From: an uncultured Campylobacter sp.
GTDB lineage: Bacteria > Campylobacterota > Campylobacteria > Campylobacterales > Campylobacteraceae
Assembly: GCF_963526985.1 (NCBI RefSeq)
Contig: NZ_CAURPW010000010.1
Coordinates: 6,837-70,836 of the forward strand
Length of the DNA stretch: 64,000 nt
Reading direction: 5' to 3'
The translations under genes were made by a program, and so were the position numbers. Shown here piece after piece: positions 8,358-16,996 of the stretch (the first letter of the stretch is position 1; each line of letters starts with the position of its first letter). The notes under the pieces are model-generated. The model worked only from the letters and a program-made list of their open reading frames with translations, was not told the origin of the DNA and did no database searches.

Positions 8358-8884
8358 CAAAAACACTCCGAGCTTACCGTGACGTTGTAGTCATTTACGC
8401 GAAAATCGTTTACGACGTGCGTGATCTCGCGCGTGGCATTTACGTCCAGCACGTCCTTTAGCACGATATTTTCCTTTAAAAACGGCTTTAGTTCATTGGC
8501 GTAGCGGCGCAAGATATTGTCCGAGTTTTTATAAAAAACAAGTCCGATCTCACAGTAGCTAAAGGGCTTCTTTGAAAGATTTTTAAGGCGCATATCCACA
8601 AGAAGCGTATTTGAGTACTCAAGCTGCTTGGTAGAGACTATCTCCAGCTCTCGCGCCCGCAAATTTTGATCTAAAAATTTAGGCATAAAATGCGCTCCGT
8701 ACCCAAGCGCCGCGATACTAACGACCGTGAGCGCAAAACCGGCGAAATAAGACTTTGAAGCGATATAAATACAAAGCGCAAGAACCGCCAAAAAGGTCAA
8801 AAACATCCAGATATAGCCCGCAAAATCCGCCCAGCTAAGGTGCGTTATGTAAAAATTTAAGCCTTGTTTTAGTTCGTTTATCAT
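8357..8884 (-). CDS. DUF2393 membrane protein, first of a pair
   Basis: A 175-residue paralogue of the next gene: two membrane helices (about residues 22-42 and 48-68) followed by an extracytoplasmic domain in which VDMRLKNLSKKPFSYCEIGL lines up with FKGSLKNTGEFSIANCDLTV of its partner. The tandem duplication with a shared start/stop overlap is characteristic of this family as I recall it from other Campylobacter genomes. AAGAGGCAAG precedes the ATG. No enzymatic motif is visible. Confidence 0.75.
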   Translation of the reverse strand: MINELKQGLNFYITHLSWADFAGYIWMFLTFLAVLALCIYIASKSYFAGFALTVVSIAALGYGAHFMPKFLDQNLRARELEIVSTKQLEYSNTLLVDMRLKNLSKKPFSYCEIGLVFYKNSDNILRRYANELKPFLKENIVLKDVLDVNATREITHVVNDFRVNDYNVTVSSECF

Positions 8885-8962
8885 CTTGCCTCTTCATCTC
8901 GTTTGCTTATTGCGAGCTAAATTTAAAATCCGCCTGCATAAAGCGTGCCAAATTTGCCCGCG

Positions 8963-9919
8963 CTAATCTTTGCGCGAGTTTTTCTCCTCGATACCGCTAA
9001 GCCCAAACCTGCGCGCAAGCTCGGCTTTAACGCGCTCTGGGTGTATGCCGTGCGCGGCAAGTGCTATGAGCGAGTGAAAGCATAAATCCGCCGCCTCGTA
9101 AACCACGCCGTCTAGGGCTTTTTTGAGCTCGTCTTTTTCACCTTGCTCTTTTGCACCCTGCGTTAAATTTCGCAAATTTAAATCCTGCTCGTCGCGGCTT
9201 AAAATTTGCGCCTCGCCCGCTTGCGTTTTTTTGAGATTTGAGCTTTCACTCGCATGTTTGTCGGCTAAATTTTCAAATCTTCTCGCCGCGCTTGCGTCTT
9301 TGCACGCCATGATTAGCTCGCCGGCCTCCTCGCCGACTTTTTTTAATACGGCGTTTTCGCCCTTTTTAAACAGGCTTGCCACGTATGAGGTCCGCGGATC
9401 GGTGTTTAGTTTACGCTCCAAGATCACGTGATAGATCTCGTCGATGATGCCGTAAGCGGGCTTTTTAGTTTGTGCCTCGGACGCGCTTAAATTTTGCTCG
9501 CGCTCTAAAATTTGCCCGTTTTTGCCCGCCAAATTTAACTCGCCCGTCAAAATCCGTCCGTCTGCACCCGTTAAATTTCGCTCGCTCTCGTCGCTAAAAT
9601 TTGCGCCCGAGATTTTCCTAAAAAAGCAAGATTTTGCCCCGGTATGGCATGCCGCGCCGCCTTGTTGCTCGACTTTGATTAGCAGCGTATCGTTGTCGCA
9701 GTCAAGGTAGGCGTCCACGATCTTTTGGACGTTGCCGCTTTGTTCGCCCTTTTTCCAGATGCGGTTTTTCGTGCGCGAAAAATAGTGCGCAAAGCCCGTT
9801 TCTAGGCTCAAATTTAGCGCCTCTTCGTCCATATAAGCAAGCATCAAAACCTCGCCGCTTGCGACATCTTGAACGACGACGGGCAAAAGTCCGCCCGTTT
9901 TTTCCCAGTCTATTTTCAT
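8963..9919 (-). CDS. hisIE: bifunctional HisIE (phosphoribosyl-AMP cyclohydrolase / phosphoribosyl-ATP pyrophosphatase) with two inserts
   Basis: Catalyses the second and third steps of histidine synthesis in the cytoplasm. The HisI domain (residues 1-104) shows SRTKNRIWKKGEQSGNVQ, DCDND and the zinc ligands in ACHTGAKSC. The HisE domain (about 155-310) shows DPRTSYVASLF, VGEEAGELIMACKD and EAADLCFHSLIALAAHG. At 318 residues it is about 90 longer than usual. The extra length sits in two low-complexity, charged inserts at residues ~105-153 (domain linker) and ~211-268 (inside HisE). The start is the ATG at 9919 with AGAGGGAAA before it; a frame from 9958 adds 13 basic residues without support. 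Confidence 0.92.
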   Translation of the reverse strand: MKIDWEKTGGLLPVVVQDVASGEVLMLAYMDEEALNLSLETGFAHYFSRTKNRIWKKGEQSGNVQKIVDAYLDCDNDTLLIKVEQQGGAACHTGAKSCFFRKISGANFSDESERNLTGADGRILTGELNLAGKNGQILEREQNLSASEAQTKKPAYGIIDEIYHVILERKLNTDPRTSYVASLFKKGENAVLKKVGEEAGELIMACKDASAARRFENLADKHASESSNLKKTQAGEAQILSRDEQDLNLRNLTQGAKEQGEKDELKKALDGVVYEAADLCFHSLIALAAHGIHPERVKAELARRFGLSGIEEKNSRKD

Positions 9920-11103
9920 TTTCCCTCTATCGCGGCGGTCTTTATGCGCTTTATGCAAATTCGCTCGCTTTTAATTTATTTTCGTACGATCTCGTGCGTA
10001 AATTTTATCTTTAGCGGCTTAAAATTTACTTTGTTCGCAGCTTATTTTTGACGCCCCGCTGCAAACTACTCTTTTAGTCAAAATTTCAAAAAATCCCCGC
10101 CGATAGATTTCAAATCCTAAAAAGTACGTGAAAAATAAGCAAATTTAGCGGCGAGATTTCAAGTCCGCCTAGAAGCTTTGCTTTGAGACTAACGAAAGCT
10201 ATTTTTACTTCGCTTCGCTCGTAGCTGCGTTTTGAAAATCTACAAGCGTAGTGGATGGAGTAGAGCGAAATGGTACACTAAAATGTGATGCCCGGATAGT
10301 TATGAACCAATACTTATATTACCTCATTATGGCAAGCTTGATGGTTCTACTGTATGCTCTGATTGCTGGAAAGTTCGTGATATATTAGTGTCCATTATAG
10401 AGTGAACTATTCAAAGAATAAATCGGTACAGAAAGCTTCTGAGATTATGCCAATATCTTCTCAATTGTAACGACGGTAGCAACCACAGAGGGGCTAGTAG
10501 AAAAAGAATTTCTTGCTTCATCTTAAAAGCGTGTTCTGCTTGTAGCCGCAAGCGAAGCAAAGCAGAGTTTAGATACAACAATATCGAAAGCTACTACAAT
10601 CGATGGATTGTCTCAAAAGTAGTAAGATGAAATTTGTAGTTGAAAATCTGCTTAAGATTAATTGAACCTAAATTTAATTAAAAAATAGCCAAATGGCTCA
10701 CTATAATACGATTTTGCCGTAACTTATCAGAATACGAGTTTGTCGAATACGACTACAATGAAAGACAAATACTGTCATATGTTGCTGGTAAGGATAATTT
10801 TTTAAAATTTTCTCTAAAATTTTTCAAAGAAAATTTGAAAGGGCTTATGTGCCTGTTTCTAAATTTATTATGGTCTTTGTCATCCCGCAGGAACAATGGT
10901 TGTTAGTGTAGCTTACGCTTCCTTTGTTTGCATTAAATTCGTAGTTAACCCTAATGCGATAATAAGACGGTACGGCTACATGCTTAAAAATAAAGGTAAA
11001 TGCTTCAAAAAGTCAATAAGAGATTTCAAGGAAGTAAAGAATAGACCTTAAAATTTAATCTCTTTGAAAAGTCGTTTATATATAATTATATCTTGAATAA
11101 AGC
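9920..11103. other. 1.2-kb gene-poor, AT-richer region
   Basis: No intact gene is visible between hisIE and rplQ. From about 10200 the composition becomes more AT-rich and the AAATTT words thin out, unlike the flanks. Short open frames persist (10289-10405, 10682-10906, 10896-11051) with stops between them, the picture of decayed insertion DNA. TTCGCTTCGCTCGTAGCTGCG (10220s) and the sequence near 10541-10566 are roughly inverted copies of each other. Confidence 0.6.
10271..10906 (+). pseudogene. possible relic of an IS1595/ISXO2-type transposase
   Basis: This is a weak call. Frame fragments 10271-10405 (with one stop) read like a transposase zinc-ribbon: KWYTKM, then CPDSYEP, then VCSDCWKVRDILVSIIE, comparable to the CPxC...CxxCxKxFxVxxGTIFE pattern of IS1595-type transposases, with the first pair lost. 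Fragment 10682-10906 contains NLSEYEFVEYDYNER, which resembles the EFxFRYNxR end of ISXO2-type transposases. The stretch between is full of stops. No terminal inverted repeats or target duplication were identified. Confidence 0.25.
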
Positions 11104-11127
11104 AGAGAAAGAGAGCCGAAGCCCTCT
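11104..11127 (-). terminator. rho-independent terminator of the ribosomal superoperon
   Basis: Read on the minus strand, AGAGGGC and GCTCTCT form a 7-bp stem (one G-T pair) closed by a UUCG tetraloop, followed by TTTCTCT. It begins 5 bp after the rplQ stop codon and ends the long ribosomal transcript. Confidence 0.85.
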
Positions 11128-11132
11128 AAAAG

Positions 11133-11489
11133 TTATTCTTTGATTAGCTCGATATAAGCCATCTCGGCAGCATCGCCTCGGCGAACGCGAGTCTTAACGA
11201 TGCGCGTATATCCGCCGTTTTTACCTACAAATTTTGGAGCAAGCTCAGTTACTAGCTTGTTCGTAGTTTCTTTGTCCTGCAAGCTGGCAAAAACCGCTCT
11301 GTGAGCGTTGCTGTCGCCTTTTCTCGCTCTAGTGATTAGCTTTTCGATATAGCTTCTTAACTCTTTTGCCTTAGGCAAGGTCGTCTCTATCTTTTCGCTT
11401 TTGATGATAGCGATAGCTAAGTTTTTAAGTAGAGCCGAGCGGTGAGCCGACGTCCTACCTAGTTTTCTGTATCCGTGACCGTGTCTCAT
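11133..11489 (-). CDS. rplQ: 50S ribosomal protein L17
   Basis: 118 residues, opening MRHGHGYRKLGRTSAHR, the conserved L17 start, and ending with TRVRRGDAAEMAYIEL. It is the last gene of the superoperon, 11 bp after rpoA and just before a terminator, its usual place in bacteria. Confidence 0.98.
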   Translation of the reverse strand: MRHGHGYRKLGRTSAHRSALLKNLAIAIIKSEKIETTLPKAKELRSYIEKLITRARKGDSNAHRAVFASLQDKETTNKLVTELAPKFVGKNGGYTRIVKTRVRRGDAAEMAYIELIKE

Positions 11490-11500
11490 TTATGTTCCTT

Positions 11501-12514
11501 TTACTCTTTTGCACTCATTTGTGATTTTAGGTCGGCGATTTTTTTCTTGAGTTGATCTTTGCCGCCACCTAGGTCGCCGCCGACCGGATATCCGATCTCT
11601 TGCATAACGGCCTTAATCTCTTCTAGAGATTTTTTACCTAAATTTTTAAGCTCTTTTAGCTCGTTTTCATCCATCAAAGCAAGCTCGCCGATAAATCTAA
11701 TCTCGGCTTTATCAAGGCAATTAGAACTTCTAGCGCTCAAATTGAGCTCTTCTATGCTTTGAAGTAGTTTTGCATGCTCGCTGCCAGAAGTTTGAGCGTT
11801 TAGACCTGCCGAAACGTCGATATTTAAAACGCCTTTAAACACCGACATCTGCTGATACATTGCCTCGATCGCGTGTTTAAACGCTTCGATTGCGCCCACT
11901 TGTCCGTCCGTCGTAACCGTGAAAATAATCTTCTCATAGTCGGGATTATCCTCTACTAGGACGTTTTCTAGCTCGTAAACTGCTTTTTTAACAGGCGTAA
12001 AGAACGCGTCAAGGGCTATATAACCCTCTTCGGTATTGTCTCTTATCTCTTCACTCGGGACGTATCCGATACCTTTTTGGATGATTACGGAAAATTTAAG
12101 CTCCGCGTCCTCGTTTATGGTTGCAAGATAGGCATCCGGATTTACGACATCTACGACATCGCTTTTTAGATCGCCGGCTTTTATCTCTTTTGGACCTTTA
12201 AACGAATACTCAACCACCTCGCGCTCAGACTCGTTTTTTAGCTTAAAGCGGATGTTTTTTAAATTTATAATAAACTGCGCTACGTCCTCTAGCATGCCCC
12301 TCATCGAATCAAATTCATGAGATACGCCCTCTATCTTGACGCCCGTAGCCGCAAATCCAACCGTGCTGCTATATAAAAGTCGTCTTAGCGGATGAGCCAA
12401 AGTGACCGCATAGCCCGTCTCAAACGGATACGCAGTTATTCTGGCGACATTCTCGCTTATACTCTCTACTGAAATTTCGGTAGGCATATAAGCTGATGTG
12501 GTAATTTTTCTCAT
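11501..12514 (-). CDS. rpoA: RNA polymerase alpha subunit
   Basis: 337 residues. The N-terminal domain (about 1-230; ITAYPFETGYAVTLAHPLRRLL) dimerises and scaffolds beta and beta-prime. The C-terminal domain (about 255-325; LNLSARSSNCLDKAEIRFIGEL, LKNLGKKSLEEI) has the helix-hairpin-helix fold that binds UP-element DNA and activators. It lies between rpsD and rplQ as in other alpha operons, 14 bp from rpsD. Length and motifs are normal. Confidence 0.98.
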   Translation of the reverse strand: MRKITTSAYMPTEISVESISENVARITAYPFETGYAVTLAHPLRRLLYSSTVGFAATGVKIEGVSHEFDSMRGMLEDVAQFIINLKNIRFKLKNESEREVVEYSFKGPKEIKAGDLKSDVVDVVNPDAYLATINEDAELKFSVIIQKGIGYVPSEEIRDNTEEGYIALDAFFTPVKKAVYELENVLVEDNPDYEKIIFTVTTDGQVGAIEAFKHAIEAMYQQMSVFKGVLNIDVSAGLNAQTSGSEHAKLLQSIEELNLSARSSNCLDKAEIRFIGELALMDENELKELKNLGKKSLEEIKAVMQEIGYPVGGDLGGGKDQLKKKIADLKSQMSAKE

Positions 12515-12528
12515 CGTTATACCCCTTA

Positions 12529-13155
12529 TTATTTCGAATAAAGCTCTACTATGAATCTTTCCTCGACAGGAATGACGACTTCTTCCCTTTCCGGAGTTCT
12601 TGTGAAAATTCCGAATTTTTTATCTTTTTCGACGTCGACCCAAGCTACGATGCCGGTTTGTGCCGTAAGATCGATCGCGCGAACGATTTGTGGATTGTTT
12701 TTAGACTTCTCGATAACCTCTACTTTAGCGCCAGCTTGGACTCTGTAAGAAGGAATATCTACTCTCTTGCCGTTTACTAAAATATGTCCGTGAGTAACTA
12801 GCTGACGAGCGAAGCGGCGAGTCGTCGCAAAGCCCATTCTGTAAACTACGTTATCTAATCTTTGCTCTAAAAGCTGTACCAAAAGCGCACCGGTATTTCC
12901 CTCGCGGCGAGCGGCTTCTTGGAATAAGCGGCGGAATTGCTTCTCGCTAATGCCGTACATAAATTTAGCTTTTTGTTTTTCGCGAAGCTGCAAGCCGTAT
13001 TCGCTTATCTTGCTTCTTCTTTGTCCGTGTTGTCCCGGAGCGTAAGGTCTTTTGTCAAGCGCGCTCTTACCTGCCAAGCGACGCTCGCCCTTTAGCGCCA
13101 AACTAACGCCGAGTCTTCTTTCTAATTTTTCAACGGGTCCTCTATATCTAGCCAT
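12529..13155 (-). CDS. rpsD: 30S ribosomal protein S4
   Basis: 208 residues, starting MARYRGPVEKLERRLGV, with the S4 RNA-binding motif near 98-140 (RLDNVVYRMGFATTRRFARQ, then VTHGHILVNGKRVDIPSYRV). It starts 30S assembly on 16S rRNA and in other bacteria represses the alpha operon. The protein lacks the zinc cysteines near the N-terminus (C-minus form). Confidence 0.98.
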   Translation of the reverse strand: MARYRGPVEKLERRLGVSLALKGERRLAGKSALDKRPYAPGQHGQRRSKISEYGLQLREKQKAKFMYGISEKQFRRLFQEAARREGNTGALLVQLLEQRLDNVVYRMGFATTRRFARQLVTHGHILVNGKRVDIPSYRVQAGAKVEVIEKSKNNPQIVRAIDLTAQTGIVAWVDVEKDKKFGIFTRTPEREEVVIPVEERFIVELYSK

Positions 13156-13177
13156 AATAATTCTCCTAAATTTCTAA

Positions 13178-13570
13178 TTATACGCGGCGGCGTTTCGGCG
13201 GTCTGCAACCATTATGCGGAAGCGGAGTTATATCTTTTAAAAACGTTACTTTTATGCCCTCTACCGCGCCTACGCTCTTGACTGCGGTCTCTCTACCGCT
13301 GCCAGGACCTTGTACTTTGATGCCTACTTCTTTTATACCGTGCTCTTTTGCTTTGGTTAGAGCGTCTTCTACTGCTTGTTGGGCTGCATAAGGAGTTGAT
13401 TTTTTACTTCCTTTAAAGCCTAGTCCGCCGGCACTACTCCAAGCGATAGCATTTCCCATCTCATCGGTAACCGTTACCATAGTGTTGTTAAAAGTCGCGC
13501 TTATATAAACGATACCTTTAGCGATACTTTTTCTTACAATTTTCTTTTTAACTACTTTTCTTTTTGCCAT
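13178..13570 (-). CDS. rpsK: 30S ribosomal protein S11
   Basis: 130 residues, with GIVYISATFNNTMVTVTDE and the C-terminal LPHNGCRPPKRRRV signature. It forms part of the 30S platform near the mRNA exit. It lies 9 bp after rpsM and 22 bp before rpsD. Confidence 0.98.
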   Translation of the reverse strand: MAKRKVVKKKIVRKSIAKGIVYISATFNNTMVTVTDEMGNAIAWSSAGGLGFKGSKKSTPYAAQQAVEDALTKAKEHGIKEVGIKVQGPGSGRETAVKSVGAVEGIKVTFLKDITPLPHNGCRPPKRRRV

Positions 13571-13579
13571 CGCTTATCC

Positions 13580-13948
13580 TTATTTAGTCGCAGCGCCGAC
13601 TGTTTTGCGCTTACCTTTTCTAGTTCTAGCGTTTGTTTTGGTCTTTTGACCGCGCACCGGAAGACCTTTTCTGTGTCTTAGACCGCGGTAGCTTCCTAGG
13701 TCCATAAGAGCCTTGATGTCCATAGCGACGCTTTTTCTAAGGTCGCCTTCCACCACGTGATGCTCTTGGATCTCTTTGCGGATAGCCGCAGCTTCGTCTT
13801 CGGTTAGATCGTTTACTCTTTTATCATAAGAAATTTTGGTAGCATCCAAAATTTGACGAGATTTGTGAAGACCAATACCATAAATATAGGTCAAACCGTA
13901 TTCGATTCTCTTTTTCTTTGGTAAATCCACACCTGCGATACGTGCCAT
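13580..13948 (-). CDS. rpsM: 30S ribosomal protein S13
   Basis: 122 residues, starting MARIAGVDLPKKKRIEYGL, with the basic tail GLRHRKGLPVRGQKTKTNAR that reaches the P-site tRNA. The stop of rpmJ lies 3 bp before this start. Confidence 0.98.
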   Translation of the reverse strand: MARIAGVDLPKKKRIEYGLTYIYGIGLHKSRQILDATKISYDKRVNDLTEDEAAAIRKEIQEHHVVEGDLRKSVAMDIKALMDLGSYRGLRHRKGLPVRGQKTKTNARTRKGKRKTVGAATK

Positions 13949-13951
13949 GCC

Positions 13952-14065
13952 TTATCCTTGTCTTTGTTTATGTTTTGGATTTTCGCAGATTATGCGAACT
14001 ACGCCTTGGCGCTTGACAATTTTGCACTTGTCACACATCTTCTTTACAGAAGGACGAACTTTCAT
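13952..14065 (-). CDS. rpmJ: 50S ribosomal protein L36 (zinc-binding form)
   Basis: 37 residues, reading MKVRPSVKKMCDKCKI, then VKRQGVVRIIC, then ENPKHKQRQG. The three Cys and one His in the CxxC...C...H pattern show the zinc-binding (C-plus) form. The ATG at 14065 has TAGGAGACT before it. The gene is easily missed because of its size. It sits between infA and rpsM, the standard order. Confidence 0.95.
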   Translation of the reverse strand: MKVRPSVKKMCDKCKIVKRQGVVRIICENPKHKQRQG

Positions 14066-14221
14066 TCTAGTCTCCTAAAAATTTATTCCACTTTTAGGCT
14101 GCATCAGGTTTAACGAAATTTTAAACCAACTATTTTCAAAACAAGTGGTGGGCTTTGAAAACAATTCTTCATACAGCAATTTGTCGCAAAGGGCTGAGTA
14201 TAGCCAAATTTAGCTTTTAAT

Positions 14222-14440
14222 TTACTTATGTCGGTAAATTATCCTACCCTTATCCAGACTGTAAGGCGTTAGCTCCACCTTTACGCGGTCTCCAGGCATT
14301 ATTTTTATATAATGCATCCTCATCTTGCCCGCAATATGACACAAAATCACGTGTTTGTTGTCGAGCTCGACCTTAAACGTCGCGTTTGGCAGCGCCTCGA
14401 TGACGTTGCCGTCGATCTCTATGACGTCGTCTTTTGCCAC
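14222..14440 (-). CDS. infA: translation initiation factor IF-1
   Basis: 72 residues forming one S1-like OB fold; MAKDDVIEIDGNVIEALPNA and GRIIYRHK are the family ends. It occupies the ribosomal A site during initiation with IF-2 and IF-3. It is flanked by a 156-bp gap before rpmJ and by a gap with a long inverted repeat after map. Confidence 0.97.
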   Translation of the reverse strand: MAKDDVIEIDGNVIEALPNATFKVELDNKHVILCHIAGKMRMHYIKIMPGDRVKVELTPYSLDKGRIIYRHK

Positions 14441-14518
14441 TTAACTCCTTTTTGTTAAATTTACTTTCGCCGCTCGGCGGAAGTTTGAAATTAAAATTTT
14501 AACTCACCACAAATTAAA

Positions 14519-14564
14519 ATTTTAAAATTTACAAGTCGCACGAACGATTTGTAAATTTTAAAAT
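14519..14564 (-). repeat. perfect 16-bp inverted repeat between map and infA
   Basis: ATTTTAAAATTTACAA (14519-14534) is the exact reverse complement of 14549-14564, with a 14-base loop. It begins one base after the map stop codon. The stem is AU-rich, with no U-run beyond it. It may mark an RNA-processing or partial termination site before infA. A second, GC-rich hairpin (CTTCCGCCG-AG-CGGCGAAAG on the minus strand) lies near 14472-14491. Confidence 0.75.
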
Positions 14565-14565
14565 C

Positions 14566-15324
14566 TTATGCTAGGCTTAAGATCTCCGCACGTCCGTTTA
14601 CGACTGCCATGCAGTGCTCATAGTGGCTGGTTCTTAGCCCGTCTTTGCTAGTTACTTTCCATTTGTCGTGACCAATCACCGGAGTGCCGTCTTTTTGACA
14701 GATCATCGGCTCTACACAAAATACCATTCCATTTTTGATTTTTGGTCCCGATTTTGGGCTGCCGCCCTCTAAACAATTTAAAATTTGCGGATCTTCGTGC
14801 GGGCGTCTACCGATGCCGTGACCGCAAAATCCCGTTAGCGGAACAAATCCGCGAGCTCTTATAAATTTCTCGATTTCAAAACTAAGCTCTTTAAAGTGCA
14901 TTCCTGCTTTTACGGTATCTATCGCAAAATATAACGCGTCTTTAGCGCAAGCGATTAGCCTTTCGTCCTCGCGCGAAATTTGACCTACGCCCCAAGTCCT
15001 CGCCGAGTCCCCGAAATATCCGTTCAAATTTGAGCCGATATCGACGCTTACGATGTCGCCTTCTTGTAGTTTGTATTCGTTTGGGATGCCGTGGATGACT
15101 ACTTCGTTTACGCTGATGCAAGCGGCGTTTGGAAAGCCGTAAAGACCCTTAAATGCCGGCTTTGCGCCCGCAGCCCTTATCATATCCTCGCAAATTTTAT
15201 CTATTTCTAGTAGCGAAATGCCGGGCTTGATCACGCCTTCTACGTAGTCGAGGGTTTGAGCGACGATTTTATTCGCCGCTCGCATCTTCTCTATGTCGTT
15301 TGGCTGCATGATGGTTATAGCCAT
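14566..15324 (-). CDS. map: methionine aminopeptidase, type I
   Basis: 252 residues. It removes the initiator methionine from new proteins. Metal ligands of the pita-bread fold are visible in DIGSNLNGYFGDSARTW (two Asp), GHGIGRRPHEDP (His) and MVFCVEPM (Glu). The ATG overlaps the last base of secY, so the two are translationally coupled; this secY-map-infA order is typical. Confidence 0.97.
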   Translation of the reverse strand: MAITIMQPNDIEKMRAANKIVAQTLDYVEGVIKPGISLLEIDKICEDMIRAAGAKPAFKGLYGFPNAACISVNEVVIHGIPNEYKLQEGDIVSVDIGSNLNGYFGDSARTWGVGQISREDERLIACAKDALYFAIDTVKAGMHFKELSFEIEKFIRARGFVPLTGFCGHGIGRRPHEDPQILNCLEGGSPKSGPKIKNGMVFCVEPMICQKDGTPVIGHDKWKVTSKDGLRTSHYEHCMAVVNGRAEILSLA

Positions 15325-16586
15325 TACAAGCCTACCGCACTTAGAGTTTGATATTTATTCATATAAATTTGAGCTTCTATCCTTCGCATCGTATCAAGCG
15401 CGACAGAAACCACGATCAGTACCGACGTACCGCCGAAATAAAACGGAACGCCCATAAATTTAACAAGCACCCAAGGTAGCGTCGAGATAAGTCCGAGATA
15501 AATCGCGCCGCTAAACGTTAGCCTAGATGCTACCTCATTTAGATAGCCCGCAGTGCCCTCGCCCGGTCTAATACCCGGGATAAATCCGCCTTGTCTTTTT
15601 AAATTTTCGCTGATATCTTTTGCGTTAAACGCGATCGAAGCGTAAAAATATGCAAAAAATACAACTAGCAAGAACGTTAAAAAGTTGAAAAAATAGCTAT
15701 TTGGATTTAAAAAATCGTGAATAGCTTGGATGTAAGGATTTGTGCTGGCCTGCAAAATGGTGCTTGGGAACATCAAAATCGCACTGGCGAAAATCGGAGG
15801 AATAACGCCGCTTAAATTTACCTTGATAGGTATATAGTTCATAATGCGTTTGTTTTGATTTTCCATCACTACCTTACGCGAATAGCTCACCGGTACGCGT
15901 CTCTCGCCCATCTCGACGTAGATAACTATGCCTACCGTGACTAAGATAACAAGCAAAATTCCGATAACCACGAGGAAGTTCATCTCGCCCGTATTTACCA
16001 AATTTACCGTTCCGCCGATGGCCGAAGGTATGCCGCTAACGATACCAGCGAAGATAATAAGGCTGATGCCGTTGCCGATACCGCGCTGAGTGATCTGCTC
16101 GCCTATCCACATCAAAAGCATAGTTCCCGTTAGCATCGAAGCCGCTGCGATGGAGATAAATAAATTCATATCTATCATTATCGCGTCCTCTCCGCCTCTG
16201 CCGTGAAGGCTCTGAAGCCCCATACTAACGCCAACTGCTTGAACAAGGGTGATAATAATAGTAGCATAACGGATGATTTGCATATATTTTTGCATGCCGT
16301 CGCGGTCCTTTTTCATCTTGCCTAAATTTGGGAAAGTAGCCGCTAAAAGCTCCATGATGATAGATGCCGTGATATATGGCATAATTCCTAGAGAGATGAT
16401 GCTAAGGCGCTCTGCCGCCTTACCGCTGAACATATTAAATAGTCCAAGCGCGTTTGCGGAATTCGAATCGAAAAACTCTTTAATAACATTGACGTTTACA
16501 CCAGGAACCGGCACGTATGCCAGTATCCTGTAAGCAAATAAAAATGCCAACGTGATTAAAATCTTGTTGGTCAATGTCTTATTCAT
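15324..16586 (-). CDS. secY: preprotein translocase subunit SecY
   Basis: 420 residues with ten membrane helices, the channel through which SecA or ribosomes pass unfolded proteins across or into the inner membrane. GIMPYITASIIMELL, GIGNGISLIIFAGIVSG and FIPGIRPGEGTAGYL are conserved SecY segments. It overlaps both neighbours (rplO stop and map start) by one base, implying tight coupling. Confidence 0.98.
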   Translation of the reverse strand: MNKTLTNKILITLAFLFAYRILAYVPVPGVNVNVIKEFFDSNSANALGLFNMFSGKAAERLSIISLGIMPYITASIIMELLAATFPNLGKMKKDRDGMQKYMQIIRYATIIITLVQAVGVSMGLQSLHGRGGEDAIMIDMNLFISIAAASMLTGTMLLMWIGEQITQRGIGNGISLIIFAGIVSGIPSAIGGTVNLVNTGEMNFLVVIGILLVILVTVGIVIYVEMGERRVPVSYSRKVVMENQNKRIMNYIPIKVNLSGVIPPIFASAILMFPSTILQASTNPYIQAIHDFLNPNSYFFNFLTFLLVVFFAYFYASIAFNAKDISENLKRQGGFIPGIRPGEGTAGYLNEVASRLTFSGAIYLGLISTLPWVLVKFMGVPFYFGGTSVLIVVSVALDTMRRIEAQIYMNKYQTLSAVGL

Positions 16587-16987
16587 TACGCACGTCCGCT
16601 AACGGTTACGTTCTCGTCTTTGATTTTTGAAGCCAAATCTTTCGCGCTCGATCCGATCAATTTGATTTTCTTGACGCTGCTTGAAATTTTGTGTACGGTA
16701 GCGATAGTAGCGATAGTGATCTCGCTTAGCTCTTTTACCGCAACGATTTTTTCTACGTTGACTACGTAAGGTTTTTCAAATTTAGACGTAAAGCCTACTT
16801 TCGGAAGGCGTCTTTGAAGCGGCTGCTGACCGCCCTCAAAGCCTCTTTTCTCGTTGTAGCCTTTTCTAGCTCTTTGACCTTTGTGTCCTTTGCCCGCGGT
16901 TTTACCTTGACCGCTACCTTGACCGCGACCTAGTCTTTTAGTTTGTCTAGTCGAGCCCTCGGCAGGTTTTAAATTTTCTAGTCCCAT
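16586..16987 (-). CDS. rplO: 50S ribosomal protein L15
   Basis: 133 residues with the glycine- and arginine-rich start typical of L15 (GRGQGSGQGKTAGKGHKGQ). It follows rpsE by only 9 bp, so rpmD (L30), which sits here in many bacteria, is absent, as is usual in Campylobacterota. Confidence 0.97.
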   Translation of the reverse strand: MGLENLKPAEGSTRQTKRLGRGQGSGQGKTAGKGHKGQRARKGYNEKRGFEGGQQPLQRRLPKVGFTSKFEKPYVVNVEKIVAVKELSEITIATIATVHKISSSVKKIKLIGSSAKDLASKIKDENVTVSGRA

Positions 16988-16996
16988 ATCTTCTCC

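Noticed and set aside
10302..10388. 28-codon hydrophobic microprotein frame beginning MNQYLYYLIMASLM
   Set aside because: It could encode one membrane helix, but there is no convincing ribosome site and the alternative frame fits a decayed transposase at least as well.
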